Positions 33,990 to 45,964 of a DNA stretch of 64,000 bases are shown here, piece after piece. This stretch comes from Armigeres subalbatus (taxonomy: Eukaryota; Arthropoda; Insecta; Diptera; Culicidae). Each line of letters starts with the position of its first letter. Positions within the stretch are counted from its first letter, which is position 1. Below the pieces are notes generated by a model that ran no database searches, was not told the DNA's origin, and saw only the letters and a program-made list of their open reading frames with translations. The stretch covers positions 161,474,452 through 161,538,451 of the forward strand of contig NC_085140.1 in the NCBI RefSeq assembly GCF_024139115.2, read 5' to 3'. The position numbers and the translations under genes are program-made.

Positions 33990-34960
33990 TAATTCCTTAA
34001 TTTGTTGATTGTAGCTTGTTAATTTAATTTTTGGTAACTTGGTGTTAAAAAGTTGATGCTGTAAAGCATCTCCTAAATAAATGTGTATGGGCAAATTAAA
34101 TTCGAAAAATTCTTTTAGTCTGACATTTATATGGGGGCCCGCCACTGTGCGACGGCACATTGCCATTCCTTTTTTCACCCACATTCGTACGGGAGAGCGT
34201 TGAACAAAGCACGATGCATTTTGAAGTTGCTATACATGAGTATGTGATCTAGGGTATTTGTGTTTTTCTTAGCGCATTAGCAATAAGACATGAGAAAAGT
34301 TATGTATGACGTTTAACATAGGAGAGGGTTTTCAATTACTGAACGGATATCGGATAACGGATATTTGTAATTTCCATAGGGCACCCGTATCTTGAGTGTA
34401 GGTAGTGGGTTCTTATTATATATTTCCCATTATTATACACATATGTTTCCTTTCGTTGCGGTATGATGTAATTATGCCATCACACCAATATAATTTTTCA
34501 TAACAAAATTGACTTCCTCACATCAATGGTGAAGCAACTTTTACGAAGCTATTTAGAATAATTGGTGAAGTGAAATAAATCTTATTTTAAAATCAATATT
34601 TTATCTATTAGTTAATGTAATGAAACTGTTTATTTTCAATCACGAAACGTGCACTTCGAGAATAGTTGGTAAATCCAAACCACTATTCACTTGGATCGTA
34701 GTGCAATTTGCACCAGTTCTGATCAATCACGGAGTAGCAACCATTGATATGTACAGTCAGTCTAAGCTAAGCTAAGCTAAGCTGAAACTGTATAGTTTCA
34801 ATCAACAAACGATAAAAACAAATATTTTCTTTTCTCAATTCATTAATATTTCCAGTATAGGAACATTTACCCTAGCAGGATAAACTCTAATGCTATATAG
34901 AGGCAATAATCATATCTCCAATTCGATGATTTATGTTTGCATGTATCTTCTCACAAGTTA
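33990..34960. other. AT-rich DNA; short (TAAGC)n at 34767-34783
   Basis: No gene or complete element is recognised. A short 'taagctaagc' microsatellite is present. Confidence 0.5.
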
Positions 34961-34964
34961 AGAG

Positions 34965-35385
34965 TATTGATGGTGCTGTGGTATAGTATGCGCTTCCCAC
35001 CCCAGAGATCACGAGTTCGAATCCGAGGTAGGGCGTTTTGCTTTTTTTTTGCACGTGAAAACAGTTTTTTCGCCGTAACTTCGGAACGCAATGTCCGATG
35101 GATCTAATTTTCAATAGCAAACAATGGGATTGAATTCTACGTCGAATGGAACTTGTTGCGAGCAAATTGGATAATGCTAAGTACCAAAAAGTGTGTCTCA
35201 CATTTTTGTACACACACACACACACACATACATACACACATACAGACATCACCTCAATTCGTCGAACTGAGTCGATTGGTATATAACACTATGGGTCCCC
35301 GGGCCTTCTATCAAAAGTTCGGTTTTGGAGTGATCCTATAGCCTTTACGTATACTTTGTATACGAGAAAGGCAAAAACACACCAG
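34965..35385 (+). mobile_element. Composite tRNA-headed SINE with LINE-like 3' half
   Basis: The head has a Pol III A box ('gctgtggtatagtatgcgc') and B box ('gagttcgaatccgagg'), like an arthropod tRNA. The body follows ('cgccgtaacttcggaacgca'), then a (CA)n/(CATA)n stretch, then 'cctcaattcgtcgaactgag', 'gtatataacactatgggtcc' and the end 'tacgagaaaggcaaaaac'. The 3' half looks like a LINE 3' end, as expected if the SINE borrows a partner LINE's reverse transcriptase. It is not Feilai. Confidence 0.7.
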
Positions 35386-35730
35386 CGCCTCCTAAAGGCC
35401 GTCATGATATATCATATTAACACTTAAATAACAATGTAAACAAAAAATTTAAAATTGAAGTTGGAGGGCCAAGCCGGCCGAGCACTGTACATGAAGAAAA
35501 ATAATAATTGTAGAACAGAAAATGATAAAAAAAAATCGATACATCTACAGGGTGTGCATTGCTACTTGTCAGTGTTTGAAAAACTTAACTGTTATGTTTC
35601 ACACACTTAAAAATTTAACGCAGCTGCAGCATATCAAACAGCCTGGTGCTGTGAGCCACTAAATAAATATAAATTATTTCGAAATTGAAAAAGTGATGAT
35701 GAAAAATATTACGGATCAGCATCCTGTGTG
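35386..35730. other. AT-rich DNA without a supported feature
   Basis: No repeat boundary, gene or RNA is recognised. Confidence 0.5.
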
Positions 35731-35733
35731 CCA

Positions 35734-36400
35734 CCCGGATAAAAATGTACTATTGGTTCAATAGTGTAAACAATTGAATTACCATAAAATGTACGGTATA
35801 CAATAGGATACATTGTTTCTTGATGGTTGCACAGATTGTATCAACACTGAGGATACAATACATCAACATATTTCTCTAATGTAACTATACTTGCAATTGT
35901 TTTTGGAACGTTTTCGTACATAAGTTTCATACATTGATAATTTTTTAAACGTTTCTTTACATTGGATATAAACTATATAACAATATTTGCCTCATAGCGC
36001 CAAATATGCATTTTTTTCCCTTTAAATTGCATTGTTGAACAGTAAAGCTGTCCCAACTAAGAAATTTAAAATCGTATTGTTTTACTATACAAATACAATA
36101 CAATCCATTGTATTTTGAACAGTTTTGTTCGGATATTTCAACAATATATTAACCATACACTCTATTGTGTGACGAAAAAAATGTATGGAAAAATCTCAGA
36201 TTTTGTATAGTTACGATACTTAACAACCCGTACATTCTATTGCGTAAACTTCATTTACGTTTGAGTAAATGGTTCATAACAATGCATTCTAATGTATTTC
36301 TACGGTTTCATTTACAATATAATCTATTGCCAATTTAATGTTATTAATAGTAGTGTTACAATAAATTGTATTGTAATTCTACTGTATTTTTTATTCGGGC
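35734..36400. mobile_element. MITE with CCCG(A/G)ATAAAAAT ends
   Basis: The left end is 'cccggataaaaatgtactat'. The right end, reverse-complemented, is 'gcccgaataaaaaatacagt'. The inside is AT-rich with many short 'tacaat' and 'attgta' inverted motifs and no coding capacity. The TIR is short and the target duplication is unclear. Confidence 0.65.
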
Positions 36401-36439
36401 AGCGTGTACATTTACTTTACTGATAATCAACCTCAATCA

Positions 36440-36795
36440 CCCAGTAAAGGCCTTACTCCAGGATTTTATTGGATGGCCAAGAAATTATGCTAAGAACGCA
36501 TCCTATTATTCGTGGCATATAGAGGTTGGACCATATTTGAAACAGAATGACAAATCTACTCCAGAAATTTCTTGGATGACCAAGAAGTAAGTTATGCTAA
36601 GTACCCATTATATTCTATGTACCACAAGGAGCATGCACCATATTTCAAACAGGTCGGTGGATCGCTTGAAAATCGTGAAAAAACCATTTTCGAATAAAAG
36701 TCATTTACTACGCGGTATTTGGAATTTAGGCGGTTTTTGGGATTTACGCGGAACGTATCCTCCGCGTAAAAACCGACTGTTGTGGAGTTTCGACT
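36440..36795. repeat. Second copy of the 2.3-kb dispersed tandem repeat
   Basis: It shares 'ggccttactccaggattt', 'ttggatggccaagaaattat', 'caccatatttgaaacag' and the 'tttactacgcgg' end with 2320-2765. It holds two internal units. The end also reads 'gatttacgcggaacg' and 'ccgcgtaaaaaccg', a small inverted motif. Confidence 0.75.
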
Positions 36796-36799
36796 GAAT

Positions 36800-37650
36800 T
36801 TTATTTAACACGTATTGCTTTCATGGCTCAGCAGTCTTATTATTGTATCAAACGAACTATAATGTTCTTGTTTCGACGTTTCGGTCCGTATTTGGGACCT
36901 TCTTCAGAGATCTAAAATTTATTGTTTTATGTTTATCAATTTTTTTCACAGTTTTACAATCAATTATTAAAAAATAATTACACAAGTTCAAATAATGACT
37001 TTCAAATAATTAATCGCTCTTGTCCTAATACTTTTAGCCTGTCGTGTTGTCTGTATCGGATGTACATTTGGGAAACCCGGCAATTTTTTTTATGTTATTA
37101 TATGATTTTTGGGTAGTTTTTTGTCTTGCTTGTACTCACAGTGTCTGAAACCGGAGTGGAATATTGGTTTATCATTGGTTATGATCTCTAATTTTGTTCC
37201 CTAAATGTTCACTTTTATGTTCACCTTGTTGTTCACTGGTGAATATGTGATTATGTCTATCTGTACAACATTTCTAAAATGGCTCTTATTCCTGGGTTAT
37301 TGTATGTGTTGGATGGGTGGTGTTTTGATTCACATTTGTGCTTTGTTCGTTTGCTTTTTCAGTGTATGCATGATACCAATGCAACTAATACTAAGTCCTT
37401 CTGTATCAGTTGGTTTGTTTATGTTATCCGTAGTTAAAATGTGGCATATTTATAAAAAATAGGAAGTCTAGTGGATTTTTCAGAATTTTAACACTGTCAT
37501 AATTAACTGTGTGTCCTGTTGTTACTGCATGTTTCATTATTGCGGTCGTTTCTTTCCATTGGTACAGTTGTCTGTTTTTATACATTGGCAAATGTACAAC
37601 CGATACAGACAACAAGACAGGCTAAAAGTATTAGGACAAGAGCGATCAAT
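36800..37650 (-). pseudogene. Penelope-like retroelement remnant (GIY-YIG region and terminal repeat)
   Basis: On the minus strand, 37615-37424 encodes 'KETTAIMKHAVTTGHTVNYD' followed by 'VKIL', which matches the C-terminal part of the GIY-YIG endonuclease of Penelope-like elements. The upstream 'CCLYRLYI' lies in a shifted frame. Toward 36800 comes the characteristic terminal sequence, 'gaagaaggtcccaaatacgg' then 'accgaaacgtcgaaacaag'. A 63-bp segment of the coding part is present inverted at 37007-37070, giving a large hairpin. The RT domain is missing, so it is a truncated dead copy. Confidence 0.7.
37007..37650. repeat. 63-bp inverted repeat pair within the Penelope-like remnant
   Basis: 37007-37070 and 37588-37650 are reverse complements with about four mismatches ('cgctcttgtcctaatacttt' is exact). 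Inverted terminal duplication is common in Penelope-like insertions. Confidence 0.85.
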
Positions 37651-37655
37651 CATGA

Positions 37656-38295
37656 GTTTGACCAGAGGCGCATCCACGTACCGAGTCATGGGTAGGACAA
37701 ATTTGAAATGTCGATTCACACAAATTCGTGAGTATTACAAGCCTAGACTTTGGTATGACTTTCAAGAAAAAATTTCCACGATTTTCAGAGCAAATATCGA
37801 TTGTGTAAGGATTGCTAAAAAGCATGACATACATCTTTGAATTCTTACGATTATTGAACATTTTTACAAGCTTCCAGTAGAAGATCCATGACTCTCCACA
37901 GAAAGAGAAAGATCCACAGAAATTTGTAAAAATATTTAATGTTTTCAATCAATTTACTTGATTTTTCATTAACCTTCAAACATGGTTATGGATCGACCGA
38001 TTAAAAGCGAACATCCAAGAAATCGTATGATTGTTTGACAATCTTAATGGGAGCGCAGGATTTACGTCCTTTTTTTAGTTTTCAATGATTTTTTTTAGGT
38101 TTGTATAAAACTAGAAGAAAACACGGGCCACCAATAATCCATTTAAACGCAATTTTGTTATCACTATAGACCCGACGAACTTCGTTTCGCCTGGTTATCT
38201 ATTATAAGATATAGCAAATAGCGCTTTAACTTCGTTATTAGTGGAATTCAAAGATTGACCTGCTAGGCAGAGTTGTTGAAAAACCTTCACGCTAA
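37656..38295. other. AT-rich DNA without a supported gene
   Basis: The motif 'tcatgggtaggacaa' near 37686 recurs near 39625, suggesting a shared repeat near both Penelope remnants. Otherwise nothing is recognised. Confidence 0.4.
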
Positions 38296-38299
38296 AAGT

Positions 38300-38405
38300 C
38301 CAGCGTACAACACATTTAGGAATTTAGCCTGTGGAATGAGTTATTGACAAACTACTAAATGATCGAGCCCAGATAACTAAATGATCAAAAACATCCTTAC
38401 TTTAG
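38300..38405. mobile_element. Half copy of the 30.97-kb TIR element
   Basis: It shares 'ggaatgagttattgacaaac' and 'ctaaatgatcgag' with one arm of 30971-31166. The other arm is missing. Confidence 0.55.
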
Positions 38406-38461
38406 ATATCCTGAGAGCAATCGGGATTATAAAGTGCCCAAAGTCCATCAGTACTCTATTC

Positions 38462-39538
38462 CTTTATTTATTTATTTACAGTCTTCGACTATGTTATTCA
38501 TCGTACAGACTAAAAAGCTTAAGAACTAATACGCGACTTGAACATCCGTTTACTTAAATTAAAATCATACGAATGACTGATGACATTAAAACATTCACAA
38601 CAAACGTCAAACGGATTTTTTGTCCATACAATGTACGGTGTGCAGGGCATCAGAAAAAGTCTGCTCTTCTTACTGTTCTTTCGGGGGCATTGAAACGGAG
38701 TTACGCCAAGAGATAAGGACAGTCGATGTTGTTCTGCAGAAGGTCGAATACGAAGAGCCTCTGAAGAAGCATTCTCCTACTCCTCGATGTAGGAAGACTC
38801 ACGAGTTCACAGCGGTGCTCATATGGAGGCAGCTCACGCCTATTACGCCAGGGAAGCCTTCGTAGCGCAAATCTGATGAAAGCTTTCTGAAGATGTTCGA
38901 TTCTAGCTATTTGCGTTGTGTGATACGGTGCCCATACGACTACGCCATACTCCAGAATACTGCGAACCAGCGATGTATACAACGTCCTGAGGCAGTAAAT
39001 ATCGCTGAAATCTCGGATGTTGTGTTTCATAAGTCCCAATATGGCAAAAGCTTTAGCTGCTGTGGTTGAGATGTGCTCACTAAAACGAAGTTTACTGTAC
39101 AGTGAAACACCTAGATCTTTGACGAGCGAGACTCGATTCAAAGTTAAGTCATGCATAGTCTATTCGAAAATTATTGGAGAGCTCAGACGTGTGAACGTGA
39201 TAATGTTACATTTGTTTACATTCGCCGTCATTCCATTTCTGTCACACCAGTCCGAAAGCTTATCAACATCGGCTTGCAACGCGCAATAATCCACCAGCGA
39301 CGTTACGGCTCGAAACATTTTCAAGTCGTCGGCATACATTAATTTTGAAGATCTTAATTTGCTGCATAAATCGTTCACAAAAAGCACAAAAAGTAGGGGC
39401 CCAAGGTGCCTTCTTTGCGGCACTCCGGACGTAATACGGAAAAGAACCGATCTGACTGTCCCGAGTTTCACAGATGCATAACAGTTGTCGAGGTATGAAG
39501 CGATCCAAGTGGCAATCCCAGAAACGTCTATGATTATT
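38462..39538 (-). pseudogene. Non-LTR retrotransposon RT C-terminal half with (AAAT)n tail
   Basis: On the minus strand the frame starts near 39538 ('GIATWIASYLDNCYASVKLG'). It passes 'FRITSGVPQRRHLGPLLFVL', 'KLMYADDLKMFRAV' (catalytic YADD) and 'DKLSDWCDRNGMTANVNKCN'. After one in-frame stop at 39162-39160 it continues through 'LNRVSLVKDLGVSLYSKLRF', 'SILEYGVVVWAPYH' and 'LQKAFIRFALRRLPWRNRRE' to the stop at 38701. The 3' UTR ends at 38462 in 'gactgtaaataaataaataa', a typical LINE tail. The canonical 'GVPQGS' is GVPQRR here, a damaging change. It is 5'-truncated. The clade is not settled, with Jockey- or CR1-like thumb sequence. Confidence 0.9.
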
Positions 39539-39782
39539 CTAATGACTCCGATTCACTTTGAAATCACCATTTGATAACACACGATGTTTGCCAGTCAATG
39601 ACTTCATATGATCTTACCATAATCATGGGTAGGACAATGCTTTGACTGTCCCACCCAAGCAAATTCATGCGTAGGACATGTTCGAAAGTTCCGATCCGGT
39701 TCAAAGATCCGGATCATCAAAGTGAATGACCTAGATCTGATCTGTATAGCGAATTTGTCCGTCTTGCCCATCTATAATCAAC

Positions 39783-39865
39783 AACTATAAATTTTAGATC
39801 CTTGAAGAAGGTTATACAATAATAAGACTTCTAAGCCAAGAAAGCAGTACGTATTAAATATGTTT
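39783..39865 (+). mobile_element. Penelope-like terminal repeat fragment
   Basis: 'aaattttagatccttgaaga' and 'tacaataataagacttctaa' match the terminal sequence of the remnant at 36800-36910 in opposite orientation. About 50 bp holding the 'cgaaacgtcg' motif are deleted between the two blocks. Confidence 0.65.
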
Positions 39866-39934
39866 TTATTGTGCGAGATTAATTCTCTCCATTTCAGTTT
39901 CTTGTATATTTCGAGCTTTTAGACCTTGTCTTCT

Positions 39935-40035
39935 TTTTTATCTTTTGTTTTTCCGTCCTTTTGTCTCGTTCGACGTTTTGTCCTTTCGACTTGTTATCCT
40001 TTCGACTTTTTGTTTTTCGACGTTTTATCTGTTTG
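39935..40035 (-). repeat. Inverted-orientation copy of the 'ggtcgaaag' minisatellite
   Basis: On this strand the units read 'cctttcgactt' and 'gttttgtc'. They are the reverse complement of the array at 23537-23652. Confidence 0.8.
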
Positions 40036-40054
40036 GAGAACCATCCATCGTTCA

Positions 40055-40225
40055 CACCGTGAAAATATAACGACTGTGATGGGCTCTCGTTGGCGATACA
40101 ACGACCATAAGAAGGCGGGTCGCGGTGCGACCAGGTGGATCGATAAGATGAGATATGATTTACGGACCCTTCAATTGCGTAACGACTGCGACTGGCGACA
40201 TGCAGCCATGGACTGAACCGAGCGG
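40055..40225 (+). pseudogene. LINE 3' coding remnant (RTE-like C-terminus)
   Basis: The plus strand encodes 'KAGRGATRWIDKMRYDLRTL', then 'LRNDCDWRHAAMD' and a stop, and the frame continues for about ten codons after it. The G-R-x-x-x-R-W-x-D ... D-L ... A-x-D pattern is typical of the extreme C-terminus of RTE-like elements. Everything upstream is gone. Confidence 0.6.
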
Positions 40226-40229
40226 AGTG

Positions 40230-41040
40230 GAGAAATCTCTAATGTACTACAATGAGTACACAGGCCACCCGACCTTAATATTCGGAGATTGCGAAATTGC
40301 TGTCAAAATTATTTACAATAATGCACAAAACTTTTTCATGTGACTGGATTCGTTCGAGGATGGAAGTTCTCAAATTTTCTCGTCTGCTATCGAGGGAACC
40401 ACCCCGACCATAAAAAACAAAAGCTTCCCTTGTCGGAACCATTTGCAAACGGGCCGTACATGCTGAACTTACACCGACATGCAAACACACCCCACTTCCC
40501 ATCCCTTGTTTAATCCTTTATAACGATAATGATCATATTTGTCGAACTGAAATCATTGATTTTTTTTTATCCCTGTGTCACACAAACGCTGCTTCCTGTT
40601 ACGATGCTGATTGCCCATATTTTTATGCACTTCACGAATAAATATCGCCGACACAATCGTGCATTCTCACCCTTCGAAGCGAGTGTGAACCAATTGATAG
40701 CGTATTTTATTTCTGCGGAAAAATAAATGGACCTTCATAGGGTGGCGTTTGTTCAGTGAAAATTGAAAATAGCCAATGGGAAAAATATACATTTTTGCTA
40801 TCATATCACTCGGAAAACCAATACCCAGAAATCAATTTAGCTTGAACTGAAGACTAATTATCATAAAAGTTGAAACAGCAAACAAAAAAGTTTCTTTGGA
40901 AATAAATTTGGTATTTTTTTTCATCTCCCGAAGTTTTACTCAAGAATTCAAAAAGTTTTGTTCTGCTTTCATGGAGCTTTATTACTGCTGATTTGCTTTA
41001 ACACCATCGCTGTTGGATGGATCAGGGTCGGTTGTGCTGC
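40230..41040. other. Unique DNA without a supported gene
   Basis: Only short open frames and no repeat boundary. Confidence 0.5.
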
Positions 41041-41043
41041 TTA

Positions 41044-41260
41044 TAGGGAGCGGGACTATTTGGGCAACACCCCCTATTCCCGTCCGCAACGTTAATAACT
41101 CGACCACGTTCCAACCAAATGGCTTATTTTTTTGTACATCACTAGATATCGACAGAAACTAACCATGTACTAAATAACAAGTAATTCGGTTGTAATGCGC
41201 TCGAGTAACGATCGTTGTAGACGGGAATAGGGGGTACTGCCCAAATGGTTCTCTACCCTA
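41044..41260. mobile_element. 217-bp MITE with ~40-bp TIRs and TA flanks
   Basis: The left end is TA then 'gggagcgggactatttgggc', 'acaccccctattcccgtc'. The right end, reverse-complemented, is TA then 'gggtagagaaccatttgggc', 'gtaccccctattcccgtc'. The internal ~130 bp is non-coding. Confidence 0.85.
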
Positions 41261-44200
41261 CTTCATCCAATGTGCATTTAAAAAAGAATACATGCAGATT
41301 TGCGAGAAGGAGCGCGCTCTGGCTGGCTGTGCCTGTGCAGTGGAACGTTATTTTAATGAAGCCTCGGATTTGCGCCTGAAACCCATCGTTGATTGAATAT
41401 GATGCCAACCGGGTGCAGCATATTTTCCATATTCTTTTTTTTTTTGCATTCCGGTTGCATTCACGTTCGAAGCGAATCGGATAACACCCCTTCTGTGCAA
41501 TCAACTGTCGAATAGTCATTGCCTGCGCTCCAGATTGGTGCGTTTTGTGAAAGCTGTTTGTACAAACAAATTAGTTTATTGCGATTGCGAGTTATTTTTC
41601 ATGCTACAAATGCTGAGCTTTGTTTTTTTTCTGGTTTCGTGATCTATTTCATTAGATGGATATTGTACAATATTTATTACACGCATTCTGAATGATTCAA
41701 AGCTGGTGAAAAGCGTGTGATGTGCTTAATGCTTATGCCAGATTATTTAATCAAAAATTCTACTTGATCAACTGCTTCTAGCGATTTGTAGTATGATGTA
41801 AAAATATATTGTCCATTTTTCTATCTGTGAACTTAATCTCGTTTAGCACACAAGCTCAAAGGGTAAGCTCAGCAGATACTGAAACATTTTCAATAAATTG
41901 TACAAAAGAATGTACCATAGAAATTTCATAATGAGTAAAACTGAGATGATAATACACTGGGGTCCCTTCTTACGTAGATGGATTTCGTTAATTTCTCGGT
42001 GCACATTGTTTTCAATATCAACTGATATTTCTTCAATTGTTTATGGTTTTTTCGTTGAATCAACTCAATGTTTCATTAAAGGCAAAGTACAGAAGAAAGC
42101 AAGAACAATCCACGCAAATGGCGACCCCAGCGTACATGCTTTTGTTCGTTTCTAAAATACTAAAGTGTACAATTTATGCATTTTTTTGTAGATTTTTTAA
42201 ATTTTACTTTTATCTCTTTGAAGATTGAAGTACAATCGTGATTAAGTTATTCTTCAACAGAAAAACGGACATTTTTGGTTACACTTTGCCTACTTCAACC
42301 CGTTTCTGTACAATTACGGTCAAATAATGACAAGAGCGGAAAAATATCTACAAAAACGACATTGCTCTTCAGATTGAGGCTAGGAAGTAGTACATCAATA
42401 CCAAAAAACAAACACAAATTAACGAAAAGATATCTAACTCTACCTGTATCTGAAAATCCAATTATAGATTTGGCTAATTTAAAAAATGTTCATCATTAAT
42501 GTTCGGGCTTAAATGGAGAATTTTTATGTTTAGATATTATAGAATTTTAATCAGTTATCACTGCAGCTGAGCGTGGCTTTGCGTCATGATTACCTGCGCT
42601 TGGAATAGGTGTATTTGGCTGGCGAAAAAAAAACAACAACTATATGCAGTAACGGACTCGCATTCAATATGTACATAGGAGGAGCTTCCGGTATCTACAC
42701 CTGCTGCTGGCCGCAGAAATCCCCCACCACCACCACGACCACCACCACTATGCCTCGGGGGCACATTCCACCTGGGTAACTCCGGTGAGGGTTGCGAAAT
42801 CAACGGAGTGGATGAAGCAAACTGGAGCGGAAATAACTCGATGATCTATTGAAAGACGGGCTCGGTAGACGTACCCACTTCGTTTCCCACGGAATTGATT
42901 CTTTTTGCGGGTGGATTGTTGCAAGTGCCATAGGCTTTAGCGATTATTGGATCTTCTCGTGAGACGGATTCGAGGCACATTTTTCACTGTTCGTATGTTC
43001 ACCATCTTCGAAGTCGAGGCTCACGATTTGAAACTGAGTCGATGTTGGAAGGTTGTTGAGCTATTGCCGATGGAAAAGTAATTTGCTCAATAAGTTGAAA
43101 ATAATCATGTGATTGATTGGATTGGCATAGTTCATTCATTTGGGTATATTTTTTATTGAAATGGGTACTCTTGAAACGATTTATTTATAATATTATGAAG
43201 AGAGCTTTTTCTATGATAATGTTACAATAATTTTCCTTGGAAAATGCGTTTGTTTTAGGACTAATAATCCGTCTATTTATCAGGAAATGATTGTTTTTAT
43301 TGGCGCACAAATTGGGCCGAAGGATTTTAGATTTTCATGATATTTTCCCTACAAACAGATTTCGTTTATATACGAACAAGTTTTTTCATAGCTTCAGTGC
43401 AAAATATCGTAGAAACAATGTTTTCTGCTAAAATTTTCGTAGCTATCTGAAAAGCAGTTTTTCAATTAAAAATTATGCGAGCTGATTATAATTATTCTCA
43501 TGGTTCTTGATTATTGGGTAAGAAATCAATGCATTTTATGAGCACACGAAAATTTTGATTGATATAGGAACAGATATATTATTTGAATTTCTCACCAGAG
43601 AAGTTTGTTTGTTTTATCTTATCCAGGAGTTTCAGAGAATCTCGAATTTACGGTTCGGAAAACAATTTCTTAATAACATGTGAAGATTTTCAAGTTTCGG
43701 AAGCACACTTTCATTCACTATTCGATTTTGGCCTCTTATACCAGACATTCAAGGAGTTTCGGAAGCTGCTACACCGAGGACATCGCTTGAAAGTTCACCA
43801 GAGCATGTTTGTTTTTTCTATTCAGCTCTAAAGCTAGCACTATCAGAAATCGATGAAAGTTAATTTAAATTAGAACATGCCACTTCCTGATGGAATGTAT
43901 ACTCATTTCCCTCCACCAACGACAATAGTATTGTCTCTGTACAGCCAAAATGATTATGTTTTGTCAAAGTTTGCAAAGGACAACCGGATTCTTTGTATAA
44001 CAGCGTATTTCATGGCTGGTTCACACAAATAAACAACCTACAAGAACCGCCCTTGAAGATAAAAATACAAATGACCTAAACAGTCGGCTTCTCTATCTAA
44101 AAGCAAACGTTTACTTTGCGTCTTCTGCCAGTCATTGATTGGGCAAACTGATTACAACTGTTAGGAATTGGACTGGCATGCGATCATCAGTTGGGCAGGC

Positions 44201-45963
44201 GAAAACTTTTGCCAAAAAAAAAGTTTTTCGATCGGAATGTTCCTCACTCCGAGGCATTTTGCGGTTAAATGTCTACCGGCGTCCTCCGGCATGCAAACTT
44301 TTTTCGGAAGAATTCCTTAATCTGATTTGAGTTAAATTCCCACAAAGTTGGAGGCCCACCAACGATAGCAAGTTTCCACTTTAAACGATTCCGAGCTCTC
44401 TTAGGACATCTGTCAATTTTCCTTCGAAGTTATAATATTTCAATTGATTTTTTTTCTGTCGGTAGTGCTTAGAAAAATAAACTTTTTATCAATTTAAATA
44501 ACTCTGGATTTGCAACGGTATCACGTTAAGAGCCCATTACATCTCTTTGGTGAGTTATCCTACACACTGGCACTGGGTGCGAGTGACCTACTTTCGAGAC
44601 ATAACTTCTAATACTTCCAAGGAAACGCACGGGGATTTATACGAAGAACCAAATTTGTACCATCCGCTTTCAGTTTGCCTCTCCCTAGGGGGTGTGTGTT
44701 GTTGACTGCCAATCGCATCAGTACCCAGCGGTTTGTTATTTTTTTCTTTACACCACACAAGAAGAAATTTCTGAGATCGTATTTCTTCCACCCTTTATGA
44801 TCTAATATACCACAGGATAAGGCTCATAAAAATGTCAAAATTTACCAATCCCTGTTCAGTCCGCCGGATCGATGCCCACATTGGGTTGGGAAAGGCAAGC
44901 TCGATGAAGTCGAACAGTCAATTTTGTGGCTTCTGTGGTGTGTAGTGTTGGAGAGGAACGTGTTATAAAATGAAGCAAATAACGCATTCGCCTGACTAAT
45001 AATAAGTAAGATTAAAGTATGGACATGGTCGATTTTTTCCCAATAAATGTAACGAATCATAAGTTGATAATTTATTACGCCTCTATGTACTCCCTAATCT
45101 CGTTTATATGCCTCTCCCCTTTAAAGATAGAACAGTTCGACCAACCAATTTCTGATACTATTGGGCTAGTTGAACAACTCCTACTTTTCGAAAGTGGTAC
45201 GCTCTTTTGCCGTTATATTTATCATTTGTCCGGAGCAAAAGGCAAGCAGATATTCCCATAAGTTAGAAGCTGATAGCAAATAGTGTGCGACCGACTTGGT
45301 TGGTCAGTTGGCAGCACACCGCACTGTTCATCTTTATGTAGGGGTGGAATTGTTGCACACTGGGTGATATCGTTCAGTGGTCTCTGAGCAACATTCGTCC
45401 TTTAATTTAAGATAAATTCGAAATTGTGTGATGGATGGAAAGGAAAGGTGGTCAGGACACTTTTACGTCGTACATAGGAGTTGCTAGGGAATGTATTTCT
45501 ATTGACTAAAATCCTCGAGCAATATCTTTTCATGCACGTGTCATTTTAGGAATAACATTTACTCTCTAGTCCAGTATCAAGTACAGTGTCACATGACATT
45601 TATTGATTGGGTCCGAAGGTCAACATACAATTGAGGAGCGTAATTAGTATGAAAGGCCACTTCGGCCTAAGTTTTAAACAAATAAATAATATATAACAAA
45701 GTATAAAAAAATAAATAATAAAATAAATAAATAAATTAGTATCAAAGCTGTTTCAGAGTGATTGTTAAACTTTGCCTTACGCACAACTTATTCAAATGAC
45801 TGGATCCCATGATTATTAGTTGACTTTGGACATAGAATCAAACAACGCCGTTTAGTCATCTGGAAATTCAAAAAAATTCCATAGTAGATCAAATTTCCTC
45901 TGATAATTTAGTGGAATTTATTTTGAAAATTTCGACGAATTTTCTCTGGAATTATATGAACAA
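41261..45963. other. Long AT-rich stretch with no supported gene
   Basis: I see no protein domain, complete transposon or RNA gene over 4.7 kb. A more GC-rich patch at 42560-42860 includes a CCACCA run and open frames on both strands without motifs. An A/T simple-repeat tail at 45680-45740 ('aaataaataaataaatt'), preceded by 'aggccacttcggcct', looks like the 3' end of a non-LTR element I cannot classify. Confidence 0.45.
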
Positions 45964-45964
45964 A

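Noticed and set aside
42558..42803. 81-codon glycine/proline-rich minus frame as an exon
   Set aside because: It depends on a short CCACCA run. No splice pair or conserved motif.
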